Shown: positions 8,923 to 17,513, counted from the stretch's first letter. The stretch is DNA of 64,000 nt from Aminobacter carboxidus (GCF_014863355.1 NZ_JACZEP010000011.1:1-64000); one strand, 5' to 3'. Numbers and translations are program-made. The notes: generated by a model not told the origin, from the letters alone.

Positions 8923-9570
8923 TCAGATCCGCTGATTGTTCGAGGACTGGTTGATCATGTCGTCGAGCCAGTCGGCCACAGACCGTGCCGTCATGTCGAC
9001 ATCGGTATTATTCTGGGCTTGGGTGAGATTCTCCGTCTTGATCGCGTTGCACACCGCAGCGGGAATGGCCAAGATCGCGTTCATCACCTCGTGCGCGGCA
9101 TCTTTGGAGACAAAATCGCCGATCGCCATGGTGGCGCCTCTGTCGACGCCGTAGAGGGACCAGAAGGCACGAAACTCCCTGCCGGATTTCTGCGCCCTGG
9201 CAAGATCGTCGGTAAACTCATCCTCAACGCGGTAGGACCTCACCTGATGATCGGCTTCGATGCAGGGCCTCACCTCGAAATACTCGAAGGCAAGCGTCTC
9301 ACGCATCGTGGGCGAAAGGTGGTCGCGGAATGATGGGCCGATTGTGGAAGGTGATACCGCCACCTTCGACACGTTGAGATCGGTCCCGCAGTCGTCGCAG
9401 ATGCCTTGATCGGATTCATCGCCGACCAGATAGTCGACCGTGATCGGATCACGCTGTCGATGATCGGCAATCATATGCTCGGCGGATTCCCAGACGATGA
9501 AGTTCGACACGCCGGACTGCTCGCCAAAACTCGATTGTGCGAGATCGGCAACGACAAAGTGGCAATCCAC
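8923..9570 (-). CDS. Conserved hypothetical protein, N-terminus lost by a frameshift
   Basis: The open frame starts at a GTG (9570) reading MDCHFVVADLAQSSFGEQSG and is 215 residues long. Coding similarity continues upstream in the same frame as AFFAAFVIDEEAYTPEPGP, and an ATG with an AAAGGAA site lies at 9638 in a different frame. One missing base in the AAAG/CC junction near 9626 would join them into a protein starting MARKAFF and about 238 residues long. A CxxC pair (ICDDCG) lies in the first third. The function is unknown. This is one of several genes in this block with a single-base defect. Confidence 0.6.
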   Translation of the reverse strand: MDCHFVVADLAQSSFGEQSGVSNFIVWESAEHMIADHRQRDPITVDYLVGDESDQGICDDCGTDLNVSKVAVSPSTIGPSFRDHLSPTMRETLAFEYFEVRPCIEADHQVRSYRVEDEFTDDLARAQKSGREFRAFWSLYGVDRGATMAIGDFVSKDAAHEVMNAILAIPAAVCNAIKTENLTQAQNNTDVDMTARSVADWLDDMINQSSNNQRI

Positions 9571-9714
9571 CGGACCGGGTTCGGGCGTGTATGCTTCTTC
9601 GTCAATGACGAAGGCGGCGAAGAAGGCTTTCTGGCCATGGTGAGTTCCTTTCGAAGAACGGATGGAGCACAGGCCCGCGGTCGCCGACCTTTCGGCGTCA
9701 AGGTCCCTATGTGA

Positions 9715-10140
9715 TCAGTATGGTTCTGGACGATTGGCTGTCGGCCGTCGCATTCGGTCGACCACGAAGACTTCGTCCGAATTTACCTCGAAGAGCACCA
9801 GGATACGGTCGCCGACGGCGACGCACTCGTTGATCCAGTGATGATCGCAATCGCGGTATTTTGCAGCGCGATCGGGCGGGACATAGACGATGGTGAAATG
9901 CGACATCGTCTCGCCGGTCGGCGCGGCATAAAAGTATTCCTTTACCTCGATCACGACGCCGCCGGTGCTGTAGGAGGTCGACACCATGTCGCCGGGTCTG
10001 ACCAGATCGGCGACGGTCGGGGAACCCGGTGGCGTGCGCCGGTATCGGCGGCGATCGGGCACACCGAGTTCGGCCGTATAGGTCGAGTGCGCCTCCCAGA
10101 CGGGCTTGGCCGTCGCGGACTGCTTATGATGGCTCCGCAT
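9715..10140 (-). CDS. Conserved hypothetical protein
   Basis: A 141-residue protein starting at an ATG preceded by a GGGGAGGGG stretch. The first 40 residues are basic and probably disordered; the rest alternates short hydrophobic strands (GDMVSTSYSTGGVVIEVKEY, HFTIVYVPPD, GDRILVLFE), consistent with a small beta-barrel. No motif is recognised. Its start lies inside the 3' end of the DUF1419 gene (17-base overlap), so the two are translationally linked. Confidence 0.6.
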   Translation of the reverse strand: MRSHHKQSATAKPVWEAHSTYTAELGVPDRRRYRRTPPGSPTVADLVRPGDMVSTSYSTGGVVIEVKEYFYAAPTGETMSHFTIVYVPPDRAAKYRDCDHHWINECVAVGDRILVLFEVNSDEVFVVDRMRRPTANRPEPY

Positions 10141-10753
10141 CGCTCGCCCCTCCCCTTCTCGACCGTGCGCGGACGTCCGGCATGCGGCTGTCGATTTCTT
10201 CGTCGGACAGGTCCTCCAGCAGCTTCAGAGCGGTGCCCTGCGCGGCGGCATAAACAAGGATGGTCCGCTTGCCGTGATGTTCGACGGGCCAGGCGTCCGG
10301 GTTTGCCTCGCCGGCGATGCCCTTGAAGTCGGCATGGGTCGCGGACCAGATCGCCTCGAGCTTTTCCTCGCGGGTCATGCTGTCGACGGCGTCCGTCTCA
10401 TGGGCAACGATCGCCGCGCGCATGGCGTCTGGACTGCGTTTGTCTGAGAGGTCGCAAAAGCCGTGGAACCACCGTTCGCGACCGCGGATCCTGATCGCGA
10501 AAAACACGCTGGTGACGTTGCCGGCCTTGAATTCCGACATGCCGAACATGCCGGTTCGCTGGAATAGCGGCGGCAGGAGCGCGAGCATGAAGTGGTATTG
10601 CTCGGCCGCAATCTCGAAATACTCCCCGGCATAGGGCGTGCCGGCAATTGGATCGATACCCGGGGTGTCTTTGTGCCGGTTGAAGAGCTGGAACATTTGC
10701 TCGCGCGTTGCGACGCCGTCGAACACCTTTCGGAATGGGGGATGAGTGGACAT
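10124..10753 (-). CDS. DUF1419 domain-containing protein
   Basis: A 209-residue protein starting MSTHPPFRKVFDGVATREQM. It matches the DUF1419 pattern as I know it: a FxLFxRHxxTP opening, YAGEYFEIAAEQYHFML, an FFAIRIRGRERWFHGFCDLSD core and a C-terminal GKRTILVYAAAQGTALKLL. The frame extends to 10861, but ATG 10753 has CCGGAGAGC just upstream and follows a perfect hairpin. DUF1419 proteins are confined mostly to rhizobial plasmids and have no known activity. The stop overlaps the next gene. Confidence 0.75.
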   Translation of the reverse strand: MSTHPPFRKVFDGVATREQMFQLFNRHKDTPGIDPIAGTPYAGEYFEIAAEQYHFMLALLPPLFQRTGMFGMSEFKAGNVTSVFFAIRIRGRERWFHGFCDLSDKRSPDAMRAAIVAHETDAVDSMTREEKLEAIWSATHADFKGIAGEANPDAWPVEHHGKRTILVYAAAQGTALKLLEDLSDEEIDSRMPDVRARSRRGGASDAEPS

Positions 10754-10780
10754 GGCTGCTCTCCGGAAATGGCCGGTCGC

Positions 10781-10801
10781 CGCCACAGCAGCGCTGTGGC
10801 G
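10781..10801 (-). promoter_or_regulatory. Hairpin in the leader of the DUF1419 gene
   Basis: Perfect 9-base arms (CGCCACAGC and GCTGTGGCG) with a 3-base loop lie 27 bases before the ATG at 10753. The following sequence contains CGGAGAGC as the ribosome site, and no T run follows the stem. Confidence 0.45.
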
Positions 10802-10838
10802 GGCGACTGTTGGCGGTGACGGGATCGGTGGACCGGAT

Positions 10839-11219
10839 TCACGCAGCCCGGCGTTCGGCATCGCGTCCGATGGCGGTGATGGCGCGGACAGCCGCTGCGA
10901 GCGCCGGAATGTCGTCGAGCATGGTCAGCGCAACGAAGTGGTTGGGCCCGCCGGTATAGTCCTTGCGGCCCTTGCAGGTCCGGATCAGGATGCCGTGTCC
11001 CGAGGACATACCGAACTGCCCGACTTGAATGTATGCTCGGTCATGGTGCAGGGTGACTTCACCGGATACGGCGATGCCCGCCCTGTTCGAGCGGACTTCG
11101 AAGCTGCCGGGCGGCAGCGCCAATTCGGCGGCAAGTTTCTTCAGCCGCGAACGGGCTGTGGCGTGAAAACGTCTCTTCTGCTGCTCGTCGTAGGAGCAGC
11201 TTCTGTTCCAGTCGAACAT
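10839..11219 (-). CDS. Small conserved hypothetical protein
   Basis: A 126-residue protein starting MFDWNRSCSYDEQQKRRFH. An in-frame ATG four codons earlier (11231) contains the GGAG that would serve the ATG at 11219, so 11219 is preferred. The sequence has a helical basic N-terminus and a strand-rich middle (GSFEVRSNRAGIAVSGEVTL, AYIQVGQFG). A short GPNHFVAL segment recurs in related plasmid proteins. The function is unknown. Confidence 0.6.
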   Translation of the reverse strand: MFDWNRSCSYDEQQKRRFHATARSRLKKLAAELALPPGSFEVRSNRAGIAVSGEVTLHHDRAYIQVGQFGMSSGHGILIRTCKGRKDYTGGPNHFVALTMLDDIPALAAAVRAITAIGRDAERRAA

Positions 11220-11304
11220 GTCGATCTCCATGAAACGGAACAGGCCCGGCGATCGCTTTGCGCGACACCAGGCCCGTCATCGGTTGGTTTATGCAGTGAG
11301 GAAG

Positions 11305-11781
11305 TCAGGCGGCCGTGCGGCCCTCGATGGCGTCGGCGCCGACTTCGTCAGCCGAGACCTCCTCAAGAAAGGCCCGACTGTACGAGTTGCTGGCGAGCCA
11401 GCGTTCCGCGGCCCCGCGATCCCTGGCGAGATGCAGGAGTTCCGGGCTGTCGCCGAGATCCTGCAGAACGCGGACCATGCCGATTTTGGGACGCTCGACG
11501 ATCTCGAAGCGCAGATCACTTTCGACGGACCAGGTGCGCCGGACCGAGACGACGATGATGCCGCCTTGGCCGAAATCACCTTCATGCAAGGTGAAACAGA
11601 CTGGAGAGCTGTAGGTCGCCCGCGACCGCGGCGACTCCTTCTTGACCAATCGGCCGGTGCCGTTGCGTTTTTCCCAGTCGGCAACCTTCCTCGTGAACCG
11701 GGCTGGCGGTTTCGGGGTGCCGTCGAAGTAGCGGATAATGCTCCCCAACGGGGCGGAATCGTAGACGATATGTGCGGACAT
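11305..11781 (-). CDS. Conserved hypothetical protein
   Basis: A 158-residue protein beginning MSAHIVYDSAPLGSIIRYFDG. A second in-frame ATG five codons upstream (11796) is possible, but the GGAGA between them favours 11781. Recognisable conserved stretches are PPARFTRKVADWEKRNGTGRLV and FTLHEGDFGQGGII; the C-terminus is helical (DRGAAERWLASNSYSRA). No enzyme motif is seen. It is separated from the parB gene by a strong terminator. Confidence 0.6.
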   Translation of the reverse strand: MSAHIVYDSAPLGSIIRYFDGTPKPPARFTRKVADWEKRNGTGRLVKKESPRSRATYSSPVCFTLHEGDFGQGGIIVVSVRRTWSVESDLRFEIVERPKIGMVRVLQDLGDSPELLHLARDRGAAERWLASNSYSRAFLEEVSADEVGADAIEGRTAA

Positions 11782-11801
11782 GCTGTATGTCTCCATGTCG
11801 G

Positions 11802-11836
11802 AAAACTAAAAAGGGCCCGGCGGAGATGCCGGGCCC
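11802..11836 (-). terminator. Rho-independent terminator after parB
   Basis: On the minus strand GGGCCCGGC, a six-base loop and GCCGGGCCC are followed by TTTTTAGTTTT. It lies 20 bases past the parB stop and ends shortly before the gene starting at 11781, so it should uncouple the two. Confidence 0.8.
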
Positions 11837-11856
11837 GGTGCGGAGCGGGAGGCCGA

Positions 11857-14013
11857 TTACTCGGCCGCCTGGAGGTGGTCGGGTTCCTCGCCGGCGTCGG
11901 GCGCCAGTTCATCGGAGGAGGTGCCGGTATCGTTGGCGAGGTAGGCAGGCAACTCGGCGGTTTCGCCGTCGAGCGCCGTCTCGTCCGTCACGTCGGGGGC
12001 GACCGCTTCGGCGCCTTCACCAACTGCGTCGTCGCCCTCGAGGCGCAACGGCTCGGGCAGCCAGTTCGACCCCTCGAGAAGACGAGCGGCTTCACGTGCC
12101 ATCAAGTCCTTCTTCATATGGTCGATTAGCTGCGCGGAGTCCTCGCCACGTGCTTCCCGGACTGCCTGAACGATCCGGGCCTTGGTGACGCGGCCAAGAT
12201 AGTTGTCCACCGTGGGCGACCAGCCAGCCTCGACCATGTCGAAGCCGAGCGTAGCGGCCAGCTCATCGGCATGAGCAAGCGCGCCCGGCCGCTTGTTCCA
12301 GGGCTCGACCACGGCGTTGAGCGAGAGCGACGCGCAGTGTGCGAACAGCGCCTTGCGGCTCGCCTCGTCGAGACCGAGCAGGAATTCCCACAGCTTGTCG
12401 CTGTCTGGCATATCCCTGTCCCAGGCCTCGTGCCGCTCGGCGATCTCCTTCGCCCAAGGTGTCTCGGCGAGACCCTGGACCTGACCGAAGCTGTTGCTGG
12501 TCATGGTGATCTCGAGGCAGCTGTCCTTGGCGAAACGGTAAAACACCTGCAGCACGAGGGCATGGAGAACGGTAACGAAGGCGATGTCCACGTCGTTCGC
12601 GAGCGCGTTGCGCAGCGCCAGCGTCTTTTGCGCGGTGAGATCGAAGACGAGCCGTTCCGGCAGAGGCTTGATGCCTTCTTCCTCGGGCTCCTCGGCTGCA
12701 TCGGATCCGCCGTTCGTCGACCGGCCGTTCACGACGACGGCGTTGGCGCCGCCTTCTTCGGATTGCGATGGGTGGTGATCCTCGCGGTCGGCCCCACCGT
12801 CATCATCGACGACCTCGGCCCGGGGCTCGTCCTCGGGACGGACAAAGCCGGCGTCAACCTGAAGCTGGCCATTGGCGCCGAGGGTCACGAACGCTCCGGC
12901 GATGGCCTTCTGCCCCGGATCGTAGACCTGGGGACGATCGCTGAACGCGTCGAGTTCGGCGCCAAGTTGATCGAGCTTGTCCTCGATCTCCTGGTCGGCC
13001 TCCTCCATCTCCGCATACTTGGCGTCGAGCGCGTCATACTCGGCCTTCGCGGCGTCGTAGCGGGCGATCTCCTCGGCGCTCAGCTCCGCGGGCTCGGCAT
13101 AGACACGCCGCATGCTGGAGGTGTGGCCATAGGGAAAGCTGATGGCCGCCTCGACCCACTTCCAACCGTCGGCGCGAACGGCCTCGGCATCGACCTTCAG
13201 CTTTTCGAAGACCAGTTGCTCGAGGAGAGCGGCGTCCTGGAACCAGCCACCGGAATCCTGCTCGAACAGGTCGCGCAGGATGACGCCGCCGGCAGCCTCA
13301 TAAGCTTCGGCGCCGACATAGACTGCGCGGCGATCGTCGGCACGCACCGTGGTCTCCGTCAGCAGGCGCCTGATGTAATAGGGCTCCTGCATATTCGGGT
13401 TGCCGGTGATGCGATCCCAGACCTGCTCCTGGCGGACATGGTCGTCGGAGATAGAAAACGCCATGATCTGCTCGAGACGGATTTCATCCTGCTCGTAGAG
13501 TTCGAGCAGTTGAGGCGACACCGAAGCGAGCCTCAGCCGCTGCTTGACGGTCGCAGCAGACACGAAGAAGCGTGCTGCGATCTCTTCCACGTCAAGACCC
13601 TGCTCCTTCAGTGTCTTGAATGCACGGAATTGGTCGAGCGGGTGTAGGTTCTCGCGATGCACGTTCTCGGCGAGCGAGTCCTCTTCGGCCGAGGTCGTTC
13701 CGCTGCGATTGACGATGCAGGGGATCGGTTCGTTCTTCGCCAGACGCTTCTGCTTGACGAGAATGCCGAGCGCGAGATAGCGGCGACCGCCAGCGGGCAC
13801 TTCGTATGTGCCGGTCTCCTCGCCGTTTCCGTCGAGGACGGGACGGACGTTCAGGCTCTGCAAGAGCTTGCGCCGGCCGATGTCGGCGGCGAGCTGCTCG
13901 ATGGTGATGCCGTCCTTTACCCGGCGGACATTTTCCTGCGACAAGACAAGCTTGTCGTAGGCGATGTTCTCGGCAGCGTTCATTGCGATCTTCTGAATGG
14001 CGCTTTTTGCCAT
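11857..14013 (-). CDS. Large ParB/RepB/Spo0J-family protein
   Basis: A 718-residue protein with a ParB N-terminal domain (DNA-binding/CTPase fold): GGRRYLAL at about 75-82 and ENVHRENLHPLDQF near 116-129, the arginine-rich box typical of ParB. A helix-turn-helix follows (DVEEIAARFFVSAATVKQRL near 141-160). The remaining 500 residues include a glutamate-rich coiled-coil stretch near 330-360 and an acidic tail. It is about twice the usual ParB length; such large forms travel with this plasmid block, apparently without a ParA partner. ATG 14013 is chosen over 14028 because of the GGAGA between them. The role in segregation or regulation is inferred. Confidence 0.85.
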   Translation of the reverse strand: MAKSAIQKIAMNAAENIAYDKLVLSQENVRRVKDGITIEQLAADIGRRKLLQSLNVRPVLDGNGEETGTYEVPAGGRRYLALGILVKQKRLAKNEPIPCIVNRSGTTSAEEDSLAENVHRENLHPLDQFRAFKTLKEQGLDVEEIAARFFVSAATVKQRLRLASVSPQLLELYEQDEIRLEQIMAFSISDDHVRQEQVWDRITGNPNMQEPYYIRRLLTETTVRADDRRAVYVGAEAYEAAGGVILRDLFEQDSGGWFQDAALLEQLVFEKLKVDAEAVRADGWKWVEAAISFPYGHTSSMRRVYAEPAELSAEEIARYDAAKAEYDALDAKYAEMEEADQEIEDKLDQLGAELDAFSDRPQVYDPGQKAIAGAFVTLGANGQLQVDAGFVRPEDEPRAEVVDDDGGADREDHHPSQSEEGGANAVVVNGRSTNGGSDAAEEPEEEGIKPLPERLVFDLTAQKTLALRNALANDVDIAFVTVLHALVLQVFYRFAKDSCLEITMTSNSFGQVQGLAETPWAKEIAERHEAWDRDMPDSDKLWEFLLGLDEASRKALFAHCASLSLNAVVEPWNKRPGALAHADELAATLGFDMVEAGWSPTVDNYLGRVTKARIVQAVREARGEDSAQLIDHMKKDLMAREAARLLEGSNWLPEPLRLEGDDAVGEGAEAVAPDVTDETALDGETAELPAYLANDTGTSSDELAPDAGEEPDHLQAAE

Positions 14014-14039
14014 GGTCAGGGTCTCCATGACGGGCGGCG

Positions 14040-14054
14040 CGGGGCCTCTCCCCG
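14040..14054 (-). promoter_or_regulatory. Hairpin in the parB leader
   Basis: CGGGG and CCCCG arms flank a loop that reads AGAGG on the minus strand, the same loop as in the hairpin before the DUF932 gene. CCCGTC and GGAGA follow before the ATG at 14013. Confidence 0.4.
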
Positions 14055-14130
14055 AACCTCCAAACCCGTCAGAAACCCTCCCCTCCCCCCTCTGCCTCTC
14101 GCCGCGCCGCGCCGGCGCAGGCCGGCGGCC

Positions 14131-14331
14131 TCAATGCGGTTCGGCGACATCGACCCGACCTGCCTTGCGCAAAGCTTCGAGCATGCGGGCATGGTCCATG
14201 AGAATGTGGACGAGTGCTTGTCGGTCTACTGTGACCGTCTTGCTGGTGCTGCGTGTGCGATCGTGCCGCTCATGCAGGGCCTCGAACTCGGCAAAAGTGG
14301 TATAGAGTTGCAGGAGAGGCCGACCGCTCAT
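14131..14331 (-). CDS. Small conserved hypothetical protein
   Basis: A 66-residue, mostly helical protein beginning MSGRPLLQLYTTFAEFEALH. The frame is open much further upstream, but the ATG at 14331 overlaps the stop of the upstream gene by four bases (ATGA), which fixes the start. The C-terminal half (VDRQALVHILMDHARMLEAL) could form an amphipathic helix. No known domain is recognised. Confidence 0.6.
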   Translation of the reverse strand: MSGRPLLQLYTTFAEFEALHERHDRTRSTSKTVTVDRQALVHILMDHARMLEALRKAGRVDVAEPH

Positions 14332-14732
14332 GGCCCAGTCCTCCGCTCGGCGGGCGCGGGCAACTTTTCGACTTCGGGGATGTTCCAGATCTCGGCGCCG
14401 GCGGCAGCGTAGCGAATGGCGACCGCGTGCAACGGCGCGTAGGAGAGGCCATGCCAGGGGGCCGGCTCGGGCGCACGGCCGACGGCCACCAACGGGCCGC
14501 CCAGCGTCAGTTGCACCACGACATCGAACCCCATACACCGGCTGTCGATCACCGGGAGACCGGCGGCGATAGATTGAGTCTTGATCGAGTCGCAGTCATA
14601 GCCCGAAAGCATGGCACCGTAGCCGTAGTGGAGGATGAAGCCGCCGCGGCCGAGGGAGAGGTGACCTCCCGGCGTCTCCAGAGCGGCGGCAATGTCGGCG
14701 GAATAGTCTGTGGTGAAGTGCTGTTGCAGCAT
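14328..14732 (-). CDS. Conserved hypothetical protein
   Basis: A 134-residue protein beginning MLQQHFTTDYSADIAAALET. The middle has GGHLSLGRGGFILHYGYGAM and a short DCDSIKTQSIAAGLPVIDSR segment; the overall pattern is mixed alpha/beta. No function is recognised. It is translationally coupled to the gene at 14131-14331 and preceded by a perfect 7-base hairpin. Confidence 0.6.
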   Translation of the reverse strand: MLQQHFTTDYSADIAAALETPGGHLSLGRGGFILHYGYGAMLSGYDCDSIKTQSIAAGLPVIDSRCMGFDVVVQLTLGGPLVAVGRAPEPAPWHGLSYAPLHAVAIRYAAAGAEIWNIPEVEKLPAPAERRTGP

Positions 14733-14753
14733 GAGGAGGTCTCCGCGACGGCT

Positions 14754-14771
14754 GGCGGGAGAAGTCCCGCC
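14754..14771 (-). promoter_or_regulatory. Hairpin in the leader of the gene starting at 14732
   Basis: Perfect 7-base arms (GGCGGGA and TCCCGCC) with a 4-base loop are followed on the minus strand by CCGTCGCGGAGA before the ATG. The same 12 bases follow the hairpin before the DUF932 gene. Confidence 0.45.
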
Positions 14772-14792
14772 TGGAAAGCCGTCAGGAGGAAA

Positions 14793-14818
14793 GCCATCCC
14801 CTCGACCGAGGGGATGGC
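14793..14818 (-). terminator. Strong stem-loop, probable terminator
   Basis: An 11-base perfect stem (GCCATCCCCTC / GAGGGGATGGC) with a 4-base loop lies 40 bases past the stop at 14859. On the minus strand it is followed by TTTCCTCC, a weak T tract. Confidence 0.5.
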
Positions 14819-14858
14819 GGGAAACCCGTATGGTGGCTGACCATGGCGATGCTGTTGC

Positions 14859-15200
14859 CTACAGGGGTGTGAAGATTGGCCGTTCGGCATTGACCCTATA
14901 CTTTCGGCGCAGCGCCTCGATGGCCGTATCCTGGCGTTCGATCTTGCGCCGCAACCGATCGAGATCGGCCGCGGCACTGTCGGTCAGCCGATCAAGGACC
15001 TGGAGATAGGCTTCCTCATCCTTGCCGGTCCAGTTGGACATGCGGCGGCTGTAGCGACGCATTTTCGGGCGTGCACGAATGGTCTCCTCTTCGGCATGAT
15101 CTCGCAGCGATCGTTCGAGTTCGAACAGATTGTGCCGCGTATCTCGCAGGCTTGCTTCCATTCTGGTCAACGCCGTGCAAGCCTCAGGATGGCTCATCAT
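14859..15200 (-). CDS. Coiled-coil hypothetical protein
   Basis: A 113-residue charged protein whose first 45 and last 50 residues look like continuous helices (LRDTRHNLFELERSLRDHAE and LDRLRRKIERQDTAIEALRR), so a helical hairpin or coiled coil is likely. ATG 15200 has AGGAGG upstream and overlaps the end of the previous gene by 17 bases. The function is unknown. Confidence 0.55.
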   Translation of the reverse strand: MMSHPEACTALTRMEASLRDTRHNLFELERSLRDHAEEETIRARPKMRRYSRRMSNWTGKDEEAYLQVLDRLTDSAAADLDRLRRKIERQDTAIEALRRKYRVNAERPIFTPL

Positions 15201-15513
15201 GGCCTGCCTCCTGTCGTCCGGCAGAAGTCAGCTTTGCGACGTGGCGCACCACGACGGGCCGCGTATCCGCCTCCTGGGCGAGGCGGCGGATCAACTCGAG
15301 GTCGGTATCCGAGCAGTCGCCGCGTACCTCGAGATCGATCCAATGACCGGCCCGGCCGACATGCGAGTCGCGCAGCCGGTGGCCGGATGAGGTGTAGTAA
15401 GTCACGTGTGGATCGTTGAGCCGAACGCTGGTGCGCAGAAACAGGATGCCTGAACCGAGATTGCCGCAGAACAAAAACTCGTCGGCCGGCGTAGTCTTGG
15501 GGGCCGCCGCCAA
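15184..15513 (-). CDS. Conserved hypothetical protein with a displaced start
   Basis: The open frame starts at a TTG (15513) and gives 109 residues including ADEFLFCGNLGSGILFLRT and RAGHWIDLEVRGDCSDTDLE. Coding sequence appears to continue upstream in another frame as TARTTPNPEKFDEAFRQIG, joining through a run of five C near 15500; removing one C fuses the two. The real protein is therefore probably about 30 residues longer and the present copy carries a one-base insertion. The function is unknown. It overlaps the coiled-coil gene downstream. Confidence 0.5.
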   Translation of the reverse strand: MAAAPKTTPADEFLFCGNLGSGILFLRTSVRLNDPHVTYYTSSGHRLRDSHVGRAGHWIDLEVRGDCSDTDLELIRRLAQEADTRPVVVRHVAKLTSAGRQEAGHDEPS

Positions 15514-15598
15514 TTTTTCGATGACCGATCTGGCGGAAGGCTTCGTCGAATTTTTCGGGGTTCGGCGTCGTGCGCGCCGTGAGCTTGCCGTCGAAAAC

Positions 15599-16139
15599 CT
15601 AAGGCGGCCGATGCGGGTCGACCCGACCCACCGCGATCTGGTGCAGCAGGTCGAGCAGATAGACGGGATCCGCCGGATAGGGGCAACCCCGCCAGAGCTG
15701 TCGGACCGTGCGACGCAGTTCGGCGGGCAGCGCGAACAGACGATCGCGGGCTTTTCGCCATTGCGCGGTGCGTTGGGCGCGCTGCTCGCGTTCGCGCTCC
15801 TCCCACCAGACGTGCCGGCGCGCCATCTCTTCGTCGACGCTGTGCTGACCCTGGGCGATCATGTCCGCGAACAGCGGCAGTGCATGCCGAACGGCAGCTC
15901 AAGCGTAGCGAGTTCTTCGAGGCTGAACGACCCGAGTTCCGGAAAGCCTAGGTCGGCGAGGCCGAAGCAAGTGTCGTTGTCTGCGTCAGCTCGGTCGCGA
16001 GCCAGGTGCCGATGCAGACTGGATTGAAGAACTTGACCACCGGCACATGGTCGCGGCCGCTCTGGCGGCCATTGGCGCGAAGTTGATCGCGCAGATCAGG
16101 TGTCAGCAGCGGCATTGGGGTTTTGGCGGTATCGTGCAT
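15599..16139 (-). pseudogene. DUF2958 protein gene, frameshifted and joined to a second coding fragment
   Basis: From an ATG at 16139 with a GGAG site, the sequence reads LLTPDLRDQLRANGRQSG and VVKFFNPVCIGTWLATEL, the signature of DUF2958 proteins. It changes frame near 15985 to continue as FGLADLGFPELGSFSLEEL, then changes again near 15900 to ALPLFADMIAQGQHSVDEEM and a tryptophan- and arginine-rich helical part ending at a TAG (15599). The frame stays open past that TAG (VFDGKLTART), so the stop may itself be a nonsense change. Usual DUF2958 proteins are about 110-130 residues and unbroken. Confidence 0.65.
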
Positions 16140-16197
16140 GGGTTGAGCTCCATAGCGGGTGACCGAAAGACCATCTTCGATCTTGCAGCCCGTCATG

Positions 16198-16236
16198 ACG
16201 AAAAGCGCCACCCTCCTGGCAAGGAGGACGGCGCCT
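16198..16236 (-). terminator. Probable terminator after the DUF932 gene
   Basis: On the minus strand a 12-base stem with two mismatched positions (GCGCCGTCCTCC / GGAGGGTGGCGC) is followed by TTTTCG. It lies between the DUF932 stop at 16297 and the DUF2958 start. Confidence 0.5.
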
Positions 16237-16296
16237 TGAAGTGGCGGTGATCGAAAGCCGCACAGTGCGATGTGCGAAATCGCTGTCAGGGCAGGA

Positions 16297-17493
16297 TCAG
16301 TGGACGAGATCGAGAAGCTTCTTTGCCTTGCCTTCCAGCTCGAGCCGGACATCCTGATGCTGCTTGTCGCGGGCGACACGCGTGATGCCCTGAACGAAGT
16401 CGAACACCGACTCTGGCGGGTGGCCTTCGTCGATGAGCACGGCGTCGATGATCTTCGTGGTCTCGGCCTTCGAGAAGCCACGCTTGCGCAGGAAGCTGGT
16501 TCGATCGTCATCGTCGCGTGCAACGATTCGCTGGCGCGCCGCCTTGATGCCGTTGATGAAGGGCATGGGCGAGGAGTCGGCGAACTGGATCAGCGCCGGC
16601 TCGGCTTCGAGAGCAAAGCGTGACGCGGCATATTTGGAGTGGCGGATGGTGATTTCCTGGAAATCCTCGACCCCCCACAGATTCCTATTGCAACACACGG
16701 CACGTAGGTAAAAGCTTGCAATCCCAAGGGTTTTCGAGCCGACCTCGCTATTCCAAGCGTAGAATCCGCGGAAGTAAAGATCAGGTTCGCCGTTCGGTAG
16801 CCGACCGGCTTCGATCGGGTTGAGATCGTCGACCAGGAAGACAAAGATATCGCGGTCGGAGGCATAAAGTGTCGTCGTGTCCTTCGAGATATCGACGTTC
16901 GGGTTGTAGATGTGGGTCGACCAGTCCAGTACGCCCGGTACCTTCCATCGCGTGTCGCCGGTGCCGTTCCCGGCGATCTTCTGTACGGCTTCCACGAGTT
17001 CATGGTCGAAAATTCTCCCGTAATCCGGGCCGGTCACGGCTCGGAGCTCGAAACGACCGTTCTCGATTTCAAGCGTCTTCACCTGCTCGGCGCGGTGCGT
17101 GGAAAGCCCATACTGCAGATTGATGCCAGCGAGCGCGGCCGGAAGCTGGCGCAGATAGGTCGCTGGCGCGCCGACCAGGCTGGCGAGCTGCCCGAAACTC
17201 CAATGCGTCGGGGCGACAGGCGCGTGCGCGTCCGGCAGCATCAACGTCAGCCGTTCAGGGTTGTCGCGAGAGGCTTCCACGCGGATTGCTTCGCTTTCCA
17301 CGATCCGGGTCTTGCTTCGTGCCGATCGCCTTTTCACCGAGTGGTGGAGATCGGCGAGGGACAGGTAGCGTTCGTCGTCTGGCCGGTTGAACCATTCCGA
17401 CGACACGCGGCCGATGCGCTGACCTCGGCTGACGTCGACCTTGTAGCCGTTGGGTGCGGCGCGCGTCCGCGCCTGAATTTCCATATGGGTCAT
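16297..17493 (-). CDS. DUF932 domain-containing protein
   Basis: A 398-residue DUF932 protein, a family found on plasmids, phages and mobile islands and related to the YfjQ/LGT-type conserved proteins of unknown activity. Typical segments are WSFGQLASLVGAPATYLRQL, FDHELVEAVQKIAG, a central ASDRDIFVFLVDD and GFYAWNSEVGSKTLGIASFY followed by CCNRNLWG. The start at 17493 follows GGAGAACGATC; the frame runs further upstream without a better site. It is the most distal complete minus-strand backbone gene, next to the divergent DUF1173 gene. Confidence 0.85.
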   Translation of the reverse strand: MTHMEIQARTRAAPNGYKVDVSRGQRIGRVSSEWFNRPDDERYLSLADLHHSVKRRSARSKTRIVESEAIRVEASRDNPERLTLMLPDAHAPVAPTHWSFGQLASLVGAPATYLRQLPAALAGINLQYGLSTHRAEQVKTLEIENGRFELRAVTGPDYGRIFDHELVEAVQKIAGNGTGDTRWKVPGVLDWSTHIYNPNVDISKDTTTLYASDRDIFVFLVDDLNPIEAGRLPNGEPDLYFRGFYAWNSEVGSKTLGIASFYLRAVCCNRNLWGVEDFQEITIRHSKYAASRFALEAEPALIQFADSSPMPFINGIKAARQRIVARDDDDRTSFLRKRGFSKAETTKIIDAVLIDEGHPPESVFDFVQGITRVARDKQHQDVRLELEGKAKKLLDLVH

Positions 17494-17513
17494 GATCGTT
17501 CTCCGCGACGGGT

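Noticed and set aside
11221-11290. Possible sixth leader hairpin before the gene starting at 11219
   Set aside because: AGGCCCGGC and CCAGGCCCG are direct rather than inverted repeats; no stable perfect stem was found.
12271-13647. Plus-strand open frame of 458 codons opposite parB
   Set aside because: No family resemblance or ribosome site; the minus strand carries ParB motifs throughout.
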